Notes: generated from the sequence alone by a model not told the origin. DNA of 64,000 nt from Marinococcus luteus (GCF_900106595.1 NZ_FNNC01000001.1:186001-250000), one strand, 5' to 3'. Shown: positions 8,101 through 19,100, counted from the stretch's first letter. Program-made: numbers and translations.

Positions 8101-9261
8101 ATGAATATTCATGAGTACCAGGGAAAAGAGCTCCTTCGTAAATACGGGGTAGCAGTCCCTAATGGAAAAGTTGCATTTACGGTAGATGAAGCAGAAGCAG
8201 CCGCAAAAGAACTGGGTTCTGACGTAACAGTGGTAAAAGCCCAGATCCACGCAGGTGGAAGAGGGAAAGCCGGCGGGGTAAAACTCGCTAAAAACCTCGA
8301 TGACGTCCGCAAATATGCTGACGAAATCCTTGGCAAAACACTGGTTACCCACCAGACCGGCCCGGAAGGTAAAGAAGTGAAGCGTCTTTACATCGAAGAG
8401 GGAAGCGACATCAAGAAGGAATACTACTTAGGTGTTGTGCTTGACCGTGTATCATCCCGCATTGTGATGATGGGCTCTGAAGAAGGCGGAACAGAAATCG
8501 AAGAAGTAGCTGAAGAAAATCCGGAAAAAATCTTCCGCGAATACATTGATCCAGCTATCGGTATGCAGCCTTACCAGGCCCGTCGTATGGCATTTAACAT
8601 GAATATACCGACAGACCTTCTGAAAGAAGCAGTGAAGTTTATGCTTGGCCTGTCCAAAGTATTTATCGACAACGACTGCTCTATCGCAGAAATTAACCCG
8701 CTTGTAACGACCGGAGACGGGAAAGTCATGGCACTTGATGCGAAATTCAATTTCGATTCCAACGCACTTTACCGCCAGAAGGAAATACTTGATTACCGTG
8801 ACCTCGATGAAGAGGATCCAAAGGAAATCGAAGCTTCCAAATATGACTTGAGCTACATTGCCCTCGACGGCAATATCGGCTGCATGGTTAATGGTGCCGG
8901 TCTTGCGATGGCTACGATGGACATCATTAAGCACTACAGCGGCGATCCGGCGAACTTCCTGGATGTCGGTGGCGGTGCGACCGCTGAAAAAGTAACGGAA
9001 GCATTTAAAATTATCCTTGAAGATGATGCTGTTAAAGGCATTTACGTTAACATCTTCGGTGGAATCATGAAGTGCGACATCATCGCTGACGGGGTAGTGG
9101 AAGCTACGAAGCAGACTGGATTAGAGATTCCGCTTGTTGTACGTTTGGAAGGCACGAACGTAGAAAAAGGCAAAGAAATTCTGGAAAAATCCGGATTGAA
9201 TATTACGGCAGCGGACTCTATGGCAGACGGTGCGCAAAAAATTGTTTCGTTAGTTCAATAG
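8101..9261 (+). CDS. sucC: Succinyl-CoA synthetase, beta subunit
   Basis: ADP/GDP-forming succinate-CoA ligase subunit of the TCA cycle. 386 residues: an ATP-grasp domain ([16 protein letters not shown] start, [14 protein letters not shown] nucleotide-binding loop, SIAEINPLV with metal ligands) and a C-terminal ligase domain with FLDVGGGA and [13 protein letters not shown] 8101 follows GTGAGGGGG. It is paired with sucD 21 bases downstream; together they form the heteromeric enzyme. In B. subtilis the pair occupies the same place before dprA. Confidence 0.98.
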   Translation: MNIHEYQGKELLRKYGVAVPNGKVAFTVDEAEAAAKELGSDVTVVKAQIHAGGRGKAGGVKLAKNLDDVRKYADEILGKTLVTHQTGPEGKEVKRLYIEEGSDIKKEYYLGVVLDRVSSRIVMMGSEEGGTEIEEVAEENPEKIFREYIDPAIGMQPYQARRMAFNMNIPTDLLKEAVKFMLGLSKVFIDNDCSIAEINPLVTTGDGKVMALDAKFNFDSNALYRQKEILDYRDLDEEDPKEIEASKYDLSYIALDGNIGCMVNGAGLAMATMDIIKHYSGDPANFLDVGGGATAEKVTEAFKIILEDDAVKGIYVNIFGGIMKCDIIADGVVEATKQTGLEIPLVVRLEGTNVEKGKEILEKSGLNITAADSMADGAQKIVSLVQ

Positions 9262-9282
9262 AAAGGCAGGGACCATCGACCT

Positions 9283-10197
9283 ATGAGCATTTATATTAAT
9301 CAGGACACAAAAGTAGTTGTTCAAGGAATTACAGGATCTACCGGCCTCTTTCACACTCAGCAGGCGCTAGAGTACGGTACGAAAATCGTCGGCGGCGTGA
9401 CGCCGGGTAAAGGCGGCACGGAAGTTGAAGGCGTGCCGGTTTTCAACACGCTTGATGATGCGGTAGAAGCAACCGGTGCTACGGTTTCGGTTATTTACGT
9501 TCCGCCTGCTTTTGCAGCGGACGCGATCATTGAAGCAGTGGATGCAGATCTTGATCTTGCCATCTGCATCACTGAAGGCATTCCGGTTCTTGATATGATT
9601 AAAGTGAAACGCTTTATGGAAGGCAAGCGCACCCGCCTTGTCGGTCCAAACTGCCCGGGCGTTATTACACCGGACGAGTGCAAAATCGGCATTATGCCGG
9701 GCTATATTCATAAAAAAGGACACGTAGGTGTTGTTTCCCGTTCGGGTACCCTGACGTATGAAGCGGTAGACCAGCTTACCAAAGCAGGCATCGGCCAGTC
9801 GACAGCTGTCGGTATCGGCGGCGACCCGGTAAACGGCACAAGCTTTACCGACGTGCTGCAGGCCTTTAATGACGATCCGGACACAGAAGCTGTGATCATG
9901 ATCGGTGAAATCGGCGGCACAGCTGAGGAAGAAGCAGCTGAATGGGTCAAGCAGAACATGACCAAGCCAGTAGTCGGCTTCATCGGCGGTGCGACAGCCC
10001 CTCCAGGAAAACGGATGGGCCACGCCGGTGCGATTATTTCCGGCGGTAAAGGTACCGCAGAGGAAAAAATCAAAACGTTAAACGAATGCGGCGTGCAGGT
10101 AGCAGCGACACCGGCAGAAATCGGTGATACGATGATCAACGTTCTGAAAGAACGCGGACTGCACGAAAAATGCCTCACCCACGAACCACAAGTATAA
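9283..10197 (+). CDS. sucD: Succinyl-CoA synthetase, alpha subunit
   Basis: CoA-binding and phosphohistidine subunit of succinate-CoA ligase, 304 residues. The Rossmann-type N-terminus reads [11 protein letters not shown]; the catalytic histidine sits in [13 protein letters not shown]. CoA contacts such as GGVTPGKGG and PNCPG are present. It follows sucC directly and is closed by a strong terminator at 10207-10246. Start ATG 9283 with AAGGCAGGG upstream. Confidence 0.98.
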   Translation: MSIYINQDTKVVVQGITGSTGLFHTQQALEYGTKIVGGVTPGKGGTEVEGVPVFNTLDDAVEATGATVSVIYVPPAFAADAIIEAVDADLDLAICITEGIPVLDMIKVKRFMEGKRTRLVGPNCPGVITPDECKIGIMPGYIHKKGHVGVVSRSGTLTYEAVDQLTKAGIGQSTAVGIGGDPVNGTSFTDVLQAFNDDPDTEAVIMIGEIGGTAEEEAAEWVKQNMTKPVVGFIGGATAPPGKRMGHAGAIISGGKGTAEEKIKTLNECGVQVAATPAEIGDTMINVLKERGLHEKCLTHEPQV

Positions 10198-10206
10198 ACC
10201 AACCGC

Positions 10207-10246
10207 CCTCCGCTGCCTCTTTCGGGCAGGCGGAGGTTTTCTTTTT
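10207..10246 (+). terminator. Intrinsic terminator after sucD
   Basis: CCTCCGC-TGCC (10207-10217) pairs with GGCA-G-GCGGAGG, then TTTTCTTTTTC. Confidence 0.88.
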
Positions 10247-10299
10247 CTCCCCTGTACTTCCCCCAGCAACCATCATCCCCCAGGAAAGGACTCTCCCTC

Positions 10300-11175
10300 A
10301 TGCAAAATCTCTCCTTTAATGAACGACTTCTGGCTGTCCACGAATTTCCCCATTTTCAATGGAAGCATGTAGCAGAGCTGCTACGCCGCGACCGCGAATT
10401 GCTTCTCCCTTTTACGCACCCTCATCTTCTGCCCGTAAACAGCGCCCATCTGACGGCCTGGCGGGAATACTTGTCCCAGCTTGCCATGCAGCGGCGGCTC
10501 GCGTGGTGCCGCGAGCAGGGCACCGGATGGATTACATATTTTGACGACCGTTATCCATCGTCTTTAAAATCAATTTATGACGCGCCGTGGGTGCTTTACA
10601 CGAAGGGGAATACGGAGCTGCTGCAGGACAGCCCCCGGCTGGCGGTAGTCGGCTCCCGGAGCATGACTCCTTACGGCAAAGCAGCTGTGGAAGCGCTTCT
10701 TCCTCCCGGGCAGGTGCAGATTGTCAGCGGCCTGGCGAGGGGCGTGGACGGGCACGCCCACCGGCAGGCATTAAAAATGGGAGCCCCGGCTATTGCGGTG
10801 CTCGGCTCCGGGTTTGGCCGTATTTATCCAAAGGAACACCTCACTCTGGCAAAAAATATCGCTGCCTCGGGACTGCTTTTGAGCGAATATCCCCCGGACA
10901 GACCGCCAAGAAAGTGGCACTTTCCGGCCAGAAACCGTATTATCAGCGGCCTGGCCGATAAAATATTTGTGGTGGAAGCGGATGTGAACAGCGGATCTCT
11001 CATCACGGCATCGCTTGCGCTTGAACAGGGCAGGGAGGTCTGCGCGCTGCCGGGGCCCGTATTTTCCAGGCAGAGTGCGGGCACGAACCAGCTGATTTAT
11101 GACGGTGCACTCCCGGTCCTCCAGCCGGAGGATTTAAGCATAGCCGGTAGTTGGACAGCGTCTCATAACCATTGA
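10300..11175 (+). CDS. dprA: DNA processing protein DprA (Smf)
   Basis: Binds incoming single-stranded DNA and loads RecA during transformation. 291 residues. The Rossmann-like core contains LAVVGSRSMTPYG, IVSGLARGVDGHAHR, AVLGSGFGRIYP and the FPARNRIISGL/NSGSLITA motifs. A helical N-terminal segment (1-95) precedes it. Start ATG 10300 follows AGGAAAGGA. It lies between sucD and topA as in B. subtilis. Its presence alone does not prove competence, since DprA is kept in many non-competent species. Confidence 0.96.
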   Translation: MQNLSFNERLLAVHEFPHFQWKHVAELLRRDRELLLPFTHPHLLPVNSAHLTAWREYLSQLAMQRRLAWCREQGTGWITYFDDRYPSSLKSIYDAPWVLYTKGNTELLQDSPRLAVVGSRSMTPYGKAAVEALLPPGQVQIVSGLARGVDGHAHRQALKMGAPAIAVLGSGFGRIYPKEHLTLAKNIAASGLLLSEYPPDRPPRKWHFPARNRIISGLADKIFVVEADVNSGSLITASLALEQGREVCALPGPVFSRQSAGTNQLIYDGALPVLQPEDLSIAGSWTASHNH

Positions 11176-11302
11176 CCGAATTGAAACGGAATTTTAAATT
11201 TTCCGTATGTTATGCTAGACACGTTCCGTAAACTGTGAAAGAATAATTGTGATTTCAGGCACAAAAGGGACTGAACCAATAAGAACGTAAAAGAATCACT
11301 AT

Positions 11303-11331
11303 TTGACAGCGTAATTTATTCACGTTAATAA
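11303..11331 (+). promoter_or_regulatory. Promoter of topA
   Basis: Perfect TTGACA (11303-11308), 17 bp, TAATAA (11326-11331). The topA start is about 35 bases downstream after AAAGGGGAGAAGAGG. The rest of the 190-base gap after dprA is A/T-rich, with a weaker candidate pair TTGAAA/TATGTT (11181-11211). Confidence 0.7.
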
Positions 11332-11367
11332 TGGTAATATTTCATCGAGACAAAGGGGAGAAGAGGA

Positions 11368-13443
11368 ATGGCCGACTATTTAGTCATCGTGGAGTCTCCC
11401 GCAAAAGCAAAAACAATCGAAAAGTATTTAGGGAAAAAATATGCAGTGAAAGCTTCAATGGGGCACGTAAGAGACCTGCCGAAAAGCCAGATGGGAGTCG
11501 ACACTGAAAACAATTATGACCCGAAATATATAACGATACGCGGGAAAGGTCCAGTTTTAAAAGAATTAAAAACGGCTGCAAAGAAAGCGAAAAAAGTATA
11601 TCTCGCAGCCGACCCTGACAGAGAGGGTGAAGCTATCGCCTGGCACCTGGCGCACAGCCTAAACATTGATGAAGATTCGGAATGCCGGGTCGTTTTTAAC
11701 GAAATTACAAAAACGGCGGTAAAGGATGCGTTTAAGCACCCCCGTTCCATCAATATGGATCTGGTGGATGCCCAGCAGGCCCGCCGGATACTTGACCGGC
11801 TCGTCGGCTACAACATCAGTCCATTACTATGGAAGAAAGTGAAAAAAGGGTTGAGTGCCGGACGGGTACAGTCGATTGCCGTGAAGATGATCATTGACCG
11901 GGAAAAAGAAATCAAGGCGTTTATTCCGGAAGAATACTGGAGTATTAATGGAACGTTTTCGGACGGGGATGCGGAATTTGAGGCGAAATTTTACGGCACC
12001 GCGAAAGAAAAGCAGGCGCTTGCCTCCCGGGAAGACGTCGACGGCGTACTTCAAAAGATGAAAGGCGATCAGTTTGAAGTAACAAAGGTCACGAGAAAAG
12101 AACGTAAACGTAACCCGGTTCAGCCGTTCACCACCTCGTCCCTGCAGCAGGAGGCAGCAAGAAAGCTGAATTTCCGGGCGAAGAAGACGATGATGGTCGC
12201 CCAGCAGCTGTATGAGGGTATTGATTTAGGCAAACCGGCCGGCACTGTCGGTTTGATCACCTACATGCGGACAGACTCCACCAGGGTTTCTCAAACCGCC
12301 AAAGAGGAAGCCCGGACGTTTATTACGGAGAAGTACGGCGAAGAATACATCCGCCATGGAGAACGCAAAAATTCTAAAAACAGCAACAGCCAGGACGCCC
12401 ACGAGGCGATCCGGCCGACGTCGATTATGTATGAACCAAAACAGGTAAAAAGCTCGCTTTCAAGAGACCAGTACCGGCTGTACAAGCTCATCTGGGAACG
12501 TCTGGTGGCGAGCGAGATGGCCCCGGCCGTGATGGATACAATGTCGGTGGACCTTGATAATGAAGGCGTGCTGTTCCGGGCCACCGGCTCCAAAGTGAAA
12601 TTTCCCGGCTTTATGAAGGTGTACGTGGAAGGCCAGGATGACGGGAAAAAAGAAGAGGATAAAATGCTTCCGGACCTGCAGGAGGGCCAGATGGTCACCC
12701 GGACGGATATGGAAGAAAATCAGCATTTTACCCAGCCGCCGCCACGTTACACAGAAGCCCGGCTCGTTCGGACAATGGAAGAGATGGGCATCGGCCGGCC
12801 GTCAACGTATGCCCCGACGCTCGATACAGTGCAGCGCCGGAACTACGTAGCGCTTGAAGAAAAGCGTTTCGTGCCGACCGAGCTCGGCGAAATCGTCATG
12901 GATCTGGTCGTGGAATTCTTCCCGGAGATTCTCGATGTGGAATTTACCGCAAAGATGGAAAACGATCTTGACTATATTGAAGAGGGAAAACAAAATTGGA
13001 TTGAGATTATCGACGAATTTTACCAGGGATTTGAGCCAAGGCTGAAAAAAGCCGAGGAAGAAATGGAAGAAGTCGAAATCAAAGATGAGCCGGCAGGCGA
13101 AGACTGTGAGCAGTGCGGCCATCCTATGGTTTACAAAATGGGCCGTTACGGAAAGTTTATGGCCTGCTCCAATTTCCCGGAATGCCGTAATACGAAAGCG
13201 ATTGTCAAAGATATCGGCGTAAAATGCCCGAAATGTAAAGAGGGAAATGTCGTTGAACGCCGAAGTAAGAAAAAGCGGATCTTTTACGGCTGCGACCGGT
13301 ACCCGGACTGTGAATTTGTTTCCTGGGATAAGCCGATTGCCCGCCCGTGTCCGAAATGCGAAAATATGCTCGTGGAGAAAAAGACGAAAAAAGGCGTCCA
13401 CGTCCAATGCTCTGAATGTGATTATAAGGAAGAACCAAATTAA
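11368..13443 (+). CDS. topA: DNA topoisomerase I
   Basis: Type IA topoisomerase that relaxes negative supercoils behind RNA polymerase. 691 residues. The Toprim domain carries [15 protein letters not shown] and [15 protein letters not shown]; the catalytic tyrosine is about residue 299 in [13 protein letters not shown]. Three C-terminal four-cysteine zinc modules follow (from about 582): CEQCGHPM...[15 protein letters not shown]...CDRYPDC and CPKCENM...CSECDY. Length and domain order are the B. subtilis form. It stands upstream of trmFO. Confidence 0.98.
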   Translation: MADYLVIVESPAKAKTIEKYLGKKYAVKASMGHVRDLPKSQMGVDTENNYDPKYITIRGKGPVLKELKTAAKKAKKVYLAADPDREGEAIAWHLAHSLNIDEDSECRVVFNEITKTAVKDAFKHPRSINMDLVDAQQARRILDRLVGYNISPLLWKKVKKGLSAGRVQSIAVKMIIDREKEIKAFIPEEYWSINGTFSDGDAEFEAKFYGTAKEKQALASREDVDGVLQKMKGDQFEVTKVTRKERKRNPVQPFTTSSLQQEAARKLNFRAKKTMMVAQQLYEGIDLGKPAGTVGLITYMRTDSTRVSQTAKEEARTFITEKYGEEYIRHGERKNSKNSNSQDAHEAIRPTSIMYEPKQVKSSLSRDQYRLYKLIWERLVASEMAPAVMDTMSVDLDNEGVLFRATGSKVKFPGFMKVYVEGQDDGKKEEDKMLPDLQEGQMVTRTDMEENQHFTQPPPRYTEARLVRTMEEMGIGRPSTYAPTLDTVQRRNYVALEEKRFVPTELGEIVMDLVVEFFPEILDVEFTAKMENDLDYIEEGKQNWIEIIDEFYQGFEPRLKKAEEEMEEVEIKDEPAGEDCEQCGHPMVYKMGRYGKFMACSNFPECRNTKAIVKDIGVKCPKCKEGNVVERRSKKKRIFYGCDRYPDCEFVSWDKPIARPCPKCENMLVEKKTKKGVHVQCSECDYKEEPN

Positions 13444-13458
13444 AAATGACTGGTTACA

Positions 13459-13502
13459 GCGCAGGTCTGACTGCTTCCGAAAGGAATAGTTGCCTGCGCT
13501 TT
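13459..13502 (+). terminator. Hairpin between topA and trmFO, weak terminator
   Basis: GCGCAGG (13459-13465) pairs with CCTGCGC (13493-13499) around an inner TTCC-GAAA-GGAA stem. Only three T follow, so termination is probably partial. Confidence 0.5.
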
Positions 13503-13525
13503 CAAAAGGGAAAGGAGTTTTTATC

Positions 13526-14839
13526 ATGAAAAGTACACCTGTTCATATCGTCGGTGCAGGACTCGCCGGAAGCGAAGCGGCATGGCAGCTTGCCAAACAG
13601 GGCGTGCCGGTCATGCTTCACGAGATGCGTCCGAACAAACAGACGGCCGCCCACCATACCGATAAATTTGCGGAGCTCGTCTGCAGCAATTCCCTGCGGG
13701 CCAACAACCTTACAAATGCCGTCGGCGTATTAAAGGAAGAAATGAGACACCTCGACAGCGTGATTATCGAGGCAGCGGACGCGGCCTCGGTGCCGGCAGG
13801 CGGCGCCCTTGCTGTCGACCGGCATGAATTTGCCGCGAAGGTCACGGAAAAAGTAAAAAACCACCCGCTCGTGGAAGTCGTATCGGAAGAAGTGACCCAC
13901 ATACCGGATGAACCGGCGATTATTGCCACGGGTCCTCTGACCGCCGAGTCGCTCTCTGAGGATATTTTTAAACTGACCGGCGAAGAGCATTTGTACTTTT
14001 ATGACGCAGCCGCGCCGATTGTGGAAACAGACAGCATCGATATGGATAAAGCGTATGTGAAATCCCGGTACGATAAAGGGGAAGCCGCGTACATCAACTG
14101 CCCGATGACCGAAGAGGAATTTGACCGTTTTTACGACGCGCTGGTGGAAGCAGAAGTCGTGCCGCTGCGTGAATTTGAGAAAAACATCTTTTTTGAAGGG
14201 TGCATGCCGGTCGAAGAAATTGCCCGCAGAGGCAAAAAGACCCTGCTGTTCGGCCCGATGAAGCCGGTCGGGCTGGAGCATCCGGAAACAGGGGAGATTC
14301 CGCACGCCGTCGTGCAGCTGCGCCAGGACAACCAGGAAGGGACGCTTTTCAACATTGTCGGCTTCCAGACTCACCTTAAATGGGGGCCGCAGAAAGAAGT
14401 GATCCGTTTGATCCCGGGACTCGAAAATGCCGACATCGTCCGCTACGGCGTGATGCACCGGAACACGTTTTTAAATTCCCCGAACTTCCTGAACCCGACC
14501 TACCAGACGAAGAGCCGCAGTGATTTGTTCTTCGCCGGACAGATTACCGGTGTGGAAGGATACGTGGAATCAGCTGCTTCCGGACTGGTCGCCGGATGGA
14601 ACGCGGCTAAACAATATTTACAGGAAGAAACGGACACCTTCCCGAAAGAAACGGTGATCGGGGCCATGAGTCACTATATTACGACGGCCGGAGCCAAAAA
14701 CTTTCAGCCGATGAACGCCAACTTCGGCCTGTTGCCGGCCCCGGAGCAAAAAATCAAAAACAAGCGGGAGCGCAATGAATACTACGCAGAACGGGCTTTG
14801 GCTTCCATTCAGAATTTTAAGAAAAAAGTACAAATATGA
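13526..14839 (+). CDS. trmFO: Folate-dependent tRNA (uracil-54-C5)-methyltransferase TrmFO (Gid)
   Basis: Flavoprotein that makes m5U54 in the T-loop of tRNA using methylene-tetrahydrofolate. 437 residues from ATG 13526, preceded by AAAGGAG; the frame extends upstream to 13490 without a ribosome binding site. The FAD-binding [11 protein letters not shown] (10-20), [12 protein letters not shown] and [17 protein letters not shown] are family signatures. It lies between topA and xerC as in other Bacillaceae. Confidence 0.97.
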   Translation: MKSTPVHIVGAGLAGSEAAWQLAKQGVPVMLHEMRPNKQTAAHHTDKFAELVCSNSLRANNLTNAVGVLKEEMRHLDSVIIEAADAASVPAGGALAVDRHEFAAKVTEKVKNHPLVEVVSEEVTHIPDEPAIIATGPLTAESLSEDIFKLTGEEHLYFYDAAAPIVETDSIDMDKAYVKSRYDKGEAAYINCPMTEEEFDRFYDALVEAEVVPLREFEKNIFFEGCMPVEEIARRGKKTLLFGPMKPVGLEHPETGEIPHAVVQLRQDNQEGTLFNIVGFQTHLKWGPQKEVIRLIPGLENADIVRYGVMHRNTFLNSPNFLNPTYQTKSRSDLFFAGQITGVEGYVESAASGLVAGWNAAKQYLQEETDTFPKETVIGAMSHYITTAGAKNFQPMNANFGLLPAPEQKIKNKRERNEYYAERALASIQNFKKKVQI

Positions 14840-14868
14840 TTGCTAGGCTGCAGGGTTTATGATACGAT
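14840..14868 (+). promoter_or_regulatory. Promoter of the xerC-hslVU-codY operon
   Basis: TTGCTA (14840-14845), 17 bp, TACGAT (14863-14868), with an extended -10 (TATGA before it). No other promoter was seen before codY, so the four genes probably share this one. Confidence 0.7.
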
Positions 14869-14943
14869 TTACTAGCTTTTGTCTTCATAAGGCGGTAACA
14901 GTCCCGCAGAAGGAAGCTGAAAGCGCAAAGGAGCAAAAAGCTG

Positions 14944-15861
14944 ATGAACCCGTTATTAACCTGGAGGGAAGAATTTTTCCGCTATCTGGAACTCGAAAAA
15001 AACATTTCCTCCTATACGAAAACAGCTTACGAACAGGACTTGATTGAATTTGAAGCGTTTATGCAGCAGGAGGGCTGGAAGCACGTGGAGGAGGTTGATC
15101 CAACGCTCGTCCGCCTCTACTACAGCAGCATGTACGACCGCTCGTATGCAAGGGCGACAGTAGCACGGAAAATCTCCGCGCTGCGTGCGTATTTCCGCTA
15201 TCTGCAGCGCGAGGAATATATTGAACAAAATCCGTTCATTGGTGCGAGCCACCCCAAAAAAGAGCGGCCGCTCCCCCATTTTTTATATGAAGAAGAAATT
15301 GAATCGCTGTTTGCTTCGTTTGATATGAGCAAGCCGCTTGATATCAGGGATAAAGCCATTATGGAGCTGCTTTATGCGACAGGCATGCGCATCAGTGAAT
15401 GCCAGCAGCTGCAGGCTGATGACCTCGACGATTATCTTGGCACCATTCTCGTGAAGGGAAAAGGCCGGAAGGAGAGGTATGTGCCGGTAGGAAGCTTTGC
15501 CCAGGAAGCTGTTGAGCTGTACAAATCGAACGTGCGGCCGGAGCTTTCAGCCAAAAGCAAAGTGCCGACCGGCCAGCTGTTTTTAAACGCCCGGGGCGGC
15601 CCGCTGACCGACCGCGGGTTCCGCCATGTCCTCAACGAACGGGTGAAAAAGGTCTCAAGCACGCTCCGTATTTCCCCTCATGATCTGAGGCATACATTTG
15701 CGACACATCTGCTCAATCACGGGGCGGACCTCCGGGTCGTGCAGGACCTGCTCGGCCATGCCAATTTATCAACAACCCAGATCTACACCCACGTAACTAA
15801 AGAACGGCTTCAGGATGTGTACCGACAATCGCATCCAAGAGCAGAAAGGAAGCGTGAATAA
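14944..15861 (+). CDS. xerC: Tyrosine recombinase XerC (CodV)
   Basis: Site-specific recombinase resolving chromosome dimers at dif with XerD. 305 residues. An N-terminal core-binding helical domain (1-105) precedes the catalytic domain with Arg149 (TGMRISE), the lysine hairpin KGKGRKERYVP, His246/Arg249 (HDLRH), His272 (LLGHANL) and the nucleophile Tyr281 (TQIYTHV). First gene of the xerC-hslV-hslU-codY operon. ATG 14944 follows AAAGGAGC. Confidence 0.96.
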   Translation: MNPLLTWREEFFRYLELEKNISSYTKTAYEQDLIEFEAFMQQEGWKHVEEVDPTLVRLYYSSMYDRSYARATVARKISALRAYFRYLQREEYIEQNPFIGASHPKKERPLPHFLYEEEIESLFASFDMSKPLDIRDKAIMELLYATGMRISECQQLQADDLDDYLGTILVKGKGRKERYVPVGSFAQEAVELYKSNVRPELSAKSKVPTGQLFLNARGGPLTDRGFRHVLNERVKKVSSTLRISPHDLRHTFATHLLNHGADLRVVQDLLGHANLSTTQIYTHVTKERLQDVYRQSHPRAERKRE

Positions 15862-15864
15862 CAC

Positions 15865-16413
15865 ATGGAACCATCCTTTCACGCCACAACGATATACGCT
15901 GTCCATCACGACGGCAAAGGAGCGATGGCCGGCGACGGCCAGGTGACGCTCGGTCAGCAGGTGGTCATGAAGCATACCGCACGAAAAGTGAGACGGCTGT
16001 ACAACGGGAAAGTTCTCGCCGGCTTTGCCGGGTCGGTAGCTGACGCGTTTACCCTGTTTGACTTGTTTGAAGAAAAACTCGAGCAGTGGAGCGGCAATCT
16101 GCAGCGGGCTGCCGTCGAGCTTGCAAAGGACTGGCGCAGCGATAAAACGCTGCGGCGTCTTGAAGCAATGCTCATTGTCATGGACAAATCCACCATGCTT
16201 TTGGTGGCTGGCACGGGAGAAGTGATCGAGCCTGATGACAACATGCTTGCCATCGGCTCCGGAGGGAATTTTGCGCTCAGCGCCGGACGGGCGCTTAAAA
16301 AGCATGCCACGCATCTGACCGCCCGGGAAATGGCCGAAGCTTCGCTTGAGACAGCAGCAGATATATGTGTTTTCACCAACCATGAAATCATTGTTGAAGA
16401 TTTGGAATCTTAA
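15865..16413 (+). CDS. hslV: ATP-dependent protease subunit HslV (ClpQ/CodW)
   Basis: Proteasome-beta-like peptidase that works with the HslU unfoldase. 182 residues. The body ([40 protein letters not shown]) is fully conserved. The N-terminus is unusual: M-E-P-S-F-H-A-T-T. In B. subtilis CodW a serine follows Met1 and acts as nucleophile once Met is removed; here glutamate follows Met. The xerC stop is in frame two codons upstream, so no earlier start exists. See findings. Confidence 0.95.
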   Translation: MEPSFHATTIYAVHHDGKGAMAGDGQVTLGQQVVMKHTARKVRRLYNGKVLAGFAGSVADAFTLFDLFEEKLEQWSGNLQRAAVELAKDWRSDKTLRRLEAMLIVMDKSTMLLVAGTGEVIEPDDNMLAIGSGGNFALSAGRALKKHATHLTAREMAEASLETAADICVFTNHEIIVEDLES

Positions 16414-16440
16414 AACATAGTCCGCTAAGGGGGCTTATTA

Positions 16441-17853
16441 ATGGAAATTTCGATGACACCCAAACAGATTGTAGAACGGCTCGATCAATATATTATCGGC
16501 CAGAATGAAGCGAAACGGTCTGTGGCGGTAGCTCTTCGCAACCGGTACCGCAGAAGCAAACTGCCTGAACAGCTTCAGGAGGAAGTAACCCCGAAAAATA
16601 TTCTGATGATCGGACCGACGGGCGTAGGTAAAACGGAAATTGCCCGCCGGATTGCGAAGCTTGTCGGCGCCCCGTTTTCGAAGGTGGAAGCCACAAAATT
16701 TACGGAAGTCGGCTATGTCGGCCGCGACGTGGAATCGATGATCCGGGATCTGGTGGAGGTCGCCGTACGTATTGTAAAGGAAGAAAAAACAGCCTCCGTG
16801 CAGGAGAAGGCGGAAAAAGCTGCGAATAAAAAAATCGTCCGGCTGCTCGCTCCGAGAAAACGCAAAAATCGTCAGGCGGACAACAACACCGGCAACCCGT
16901 TCGGAATGCTTTTTCAGCAGAATGATGACAACGATGAAGAAGAAGAGACAGACGCCCCGGACAACAGTGATCTGCGCGAGCAGCGCCGTCAGCTGCAGAA
17001 GCAGCTGGAAATGGGCGAGCTTGAAGACCGCAAAGTAACCATTGAGGTCGAGCAGCAGTCCGGCTCGATGGGAGACATGTTTCAGGGCGGCGGCATGGAA
17101 CAGATGGGCATGAACATGCAGGAGATGCTCGGGAACATGATGCCAAAGAAATCGAGCAGCCGCACGCTCCCTGTGCGCGAAGCACGCAAGGTGCTGACCG
17201 AACAGGAAGCCCAGAAAATGATTGATATGGACGAAGTGAGCACAGAAGCTGTTTACCGCGCGGAGCAGTTGGGAATTGTGTTTCTGGACGAGATTGATAA
17301 AGTGACCGGTAAAAAGGAAAGCAGCAGTGCGGACGTGTCGCGCGAAGGCGTACAGCGGGACATTCTGCCGATTGTGGAGGGCTCCACAGTCAATACCAAG
17401 TATGGTCCTGTACGCACCGACCATATGCTGTTTATCGCCGCCGGTGCTTTTCATACGGCCAAGCCTTCCGATTTAATTCCTGAGCTGCAAGGAAGATTTC
17501 CGGTGCGTGTCGAATTAGATAACTTAGGAGCAGCAGATTTTGCCCGGATTCTGCGGGAGCCGGATCAGGCGCTTACCAAGCAGTACCAGGCACTCATCCG
17601 CACCGAAGGTATTGAAGTGACATTTACAGACGAAGCTGTCGATACTATTGCGGAATTAGCGGAAGCGGTCAATCAGCAGACAGAAAACATCGGCGCACGA
17701 CGGCTGCACACGCTGCTTGAAAGACTGCTCGAAGATCTGTCCTTCGAGGCTCCAGAAATTACTATGGACGCTATCACCATTACGCCGGAGTACGTCAATG
17801 ATAAACTGGCAACGATCGCCAGGGACCGGGACGTCAGCCGTTATATTTTGTAG
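16441..17853 (+). CDS. hslU: ATP-dependent protease ATPase subunit HslU (ClpY/CodX)
   Basis: AAA+ unfoldase that feeds substrates to HslV. 470 residues. Walker [10 protein letters not shown] (58-66), Walker B FLDEIDK (about 281-287), sensor and C-terminal [10 protein letters not shown], the tail that docks into HslV. The inserted I-domain (about 110-245) is acidic and methionine-rich around MGDMFQGGG. It directly follows hslV and precedes codY by 23 bases. Confidence 0.97.
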   Translation: MEISMTPKQIVERLDQYIIGQNEAKRSVAVALRNRYRRSKLPEQLQEEVTPKNILMIGPTGVGKTEIARRIAKLVGAPFSKVEATKFTEVGYVGRDVESMIRDLVEVAVRIVKEEKTASVQEKAEKAANKKIVRLLAPRKRKNRQADNNTGNPFGMLFQQNDDNDEEEETDAPDNSDLREQRRQLQKQLEMGELEDRKVTIEVEQQSGSMGDMFQGGGMEQMGMNMQEMLGNMMPKKSSSRTLPVREARKVLTEQEAQKMIDMDEVSTEAVYRAEQLGIVFLDEIDKVTGKKESSSADVSREGVQRDILPIVEGSTVNTKYGPVRTDHMLFIAAGAFHTAKPSDLIPELQGRFPVRVELDNLGAADFARILREPDQALTKQYQALIRTEGIEVTFTDEAVDTIAELAEAVNQQTENIGARRLHTLLERLLEDLSFEAPEITMDAITITPEYVNDKLATIARDRDVSRYIL

Positions 17854-17876
17854 CATAAATCAGGAGGAGAATCAGC

Positions 17877-18659
17877 ATGGATTTGTTAACGAGAAGCAGA
17901 AGAATTAATGAAATGTTACAGAAAACACAGGGAGACCACGTCAATTTTAAAGACATGGCCGAAACCCTCCAGGAAATTATCGGAGCCAATGTGTTTGTGG
18001 TCAGCCGCCGCGGGAAGCTGCTCGGCTACTCGATCGAGCAGGAAATCGAGCACGAAAAAATGCAGCGGATTTTAGAGGAGCGTCAGTTCCCGCAGGAATA
18101 CACCTCCGGCCTGTTCGGCATCAATGAAACCTCGCCGAATTTGGATGTGCAGAGCGAGTACACGGCATTTCCGCAGGAAAGCGCCGAATTATTTGCGTCC
18201 GGCCTCACAACGATTGTACCGATCGTGGGGGGCGGCCAGCGTCTTGGCACGCTCGTACTGGCACGGTTAAGCGAAACGTTCGATGATGATGATCTGATCC
18301 TTGCCGAATACGGGGCGACTGTTGTCGGTATGGAAATCCTTCATGAAAAAACGCAGGAGATCGAAGAGGAAGCGAGAAGCAAAGCGGTTGTCCAGATGGC
18401 CATCAGTTCCCTTTCCTACAGCGAACTCGAAGCGGTAGAGCATATTTTCGAAGAGCTCGACGGCAAGGAAGGACTGCTTGTAGCGAGTAAAATTGCCGAC
18501 CGTGTCGGCATCACCCGTTCCGTGATCGTCAACGCCCTGCGCAAGCTTGAAAGCGCCGGCGTCATCGAATCGAGATCCCTCGGCATGAAAGGAACGTACA
18601 TTAAAGTATTAAACAATAAGTTTTTGTACGAACTGGAGAAAATTAAAAATAACGATTAA
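17877..18659 (+). CDS. codY: Global nutritional regulator CodY
   Basis: GTP- and branched-chain-amino-acid-responsive repressor of stationary-phase genes. 260 residues: an N-terminal GAF domain (about 1-155) and a C-terminal winged helix whose recognition helix lies in [19 protein letters not shown]. The N-terminus [15 protein letters not shown] is diagnostic. Last gene of the xerC operon, closed by a terminator at 18707. In B. subtilis the flagellar operon follows; here it is absent. Confidence 0.98.
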   Translation: MDLLTRSRRINEMLQKTQGDHVNFKDMAETLQEIIGANVFVVSRRGKLLGYSIEQEIEHEKMQRILEERQFPQEYTSGLFGINETSPNLDVQSEYTAFPQESAELFASGLTTIVPIVGGGQRLGTLVLARLSETFDDDDLILAEYGATVVGMEILHEKTQEIEEEARSKAVVQMAISSLSYSELEAVEHIFEELDGKEGLLVASKIADRVGITRSVIVNALRKLESAGVIESRSLGMKGTYIKVLNNKFLYELEKIKNND

Positions 18660-18706
18660 CGGTTTTAGGGGTCTGTCCAAAACACCGAATGACCACTCTT
18701 TTAAGC

Positions 18707-18738
18707 AGAAGCTGGATGATATTTTCCGGCTTCTTTTT
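18707..18738 (+). terminator. Intrinsic terminator after codY
   Basis: AGAAGC-TGGA (18707-18716) pairs with TCCG-GCTTCT (18725-18734), then T4. Confidence 0.82.
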
Positions 18739-18955
18739 GATTCTATAATATTTGTTGGGGTAGAGTATAAAAATACACGCAGATTCCAATGTCCTTTACA
18801 GCTGTGCCGAAGCGGCGCCGAAGGAATCGATGATGAACCGTGTTATAATGTTATACAAAGACGGATGGAAGGAAAAGGATATCGCGAAGACGCTGTCGAT
18901 CGGCCAGCGGGAGGTGCATCTGGTTTTGCAGATGCAGGAAAAGTAAGCTTTAACA
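18739..18955 (+). other. Site of the missing fla/che operon
   Basis: Between the codY terminator and the rpsB promoter only about 220 bases remain. They hold an A/T-rich stretch with TATAAT (18744-18749) but no matching -35, and the swrB-like remnant. In B. subtilis the interval between codY and rpsB carries the whole flagellar and chemotaxis operon ending in swrB. No flagellar gene is visible in this window. Confidence 0.7.
18764..18946 (+). pseudogene. C-terminal remnant of swrB/DUF6115-like gene
   Basis: The frame is open from 18764 to the TAA at 18944-18946. From ATG 18830 it encodes 38 residues including LYKDGWKEKDIAKTLSIG and QREVHLVLQMQ. This pattern (hydrophobic-x-x-G-x-x-x-x-x-IAK-x-L-x-x-G-x-x-EV-x-L) resembles the small helix-turn-helix at the end of SwrB/YlxL (DUF6115) proteins, the last gene of the fla/che operon, which lies just before rpsB. 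AAGGA (18821-18825) could allow translation of the peptide. Assignment rests on motif and position only. Confidence 0.5.
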
Positions 18956-18984
18956 TTGCGTCCTGCGGATACGTATGGTATATT
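18956..18984 (+). promoter_or_regulatory. Promoter of rpsB
   Basis: TTGCGT (18956-18961), 17 bp, TATATT (18979-18984). It starts a leader of about 110 bases before rpsB. Confidence 0.7.
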
Positions 18985-18991
18985 ACGTGTT

Positions 18992-19100
18992 GGTGTTAAA
19001 AACACACGCAACAGCTGATTTGTACAGAGGTGCTTTCCGCTTGGAAAGTTTTGTACAGACATGACGCTTGCGGTGGAAAAAACCTAAGGAGGAATTATTT
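18992..19100 (+). promoter_or_regulatory. Structured rpsB (S2) mRNA leader
   Basis: The leader contains a hairpin CTTTCC-GCTT-GGAAAG (19033-19048) flanked by two copies of TTTGTACAGA (19018-19027 and 19050-19059), and a possible long-range pairing of CGCAA (about 19005) with TTGCG (about 19068). This is a plausible autoregulatory site for S2. No named RNA family was recognised. Confidence 0.5.

Noticed and set aside
16438-17454. 338-codon - strand frame opposite hslU
   Set aside because: Antisense shadow of a conserved coding gene; no family motif or start signal.
18661-18690. GGGGTCTGTCCAAAA-type string after codY, like ends of some insertion sequences
   Set aside because: No inverted partner or transposase remnant was found in the 440-base gap, so an IS end cannot be supported.
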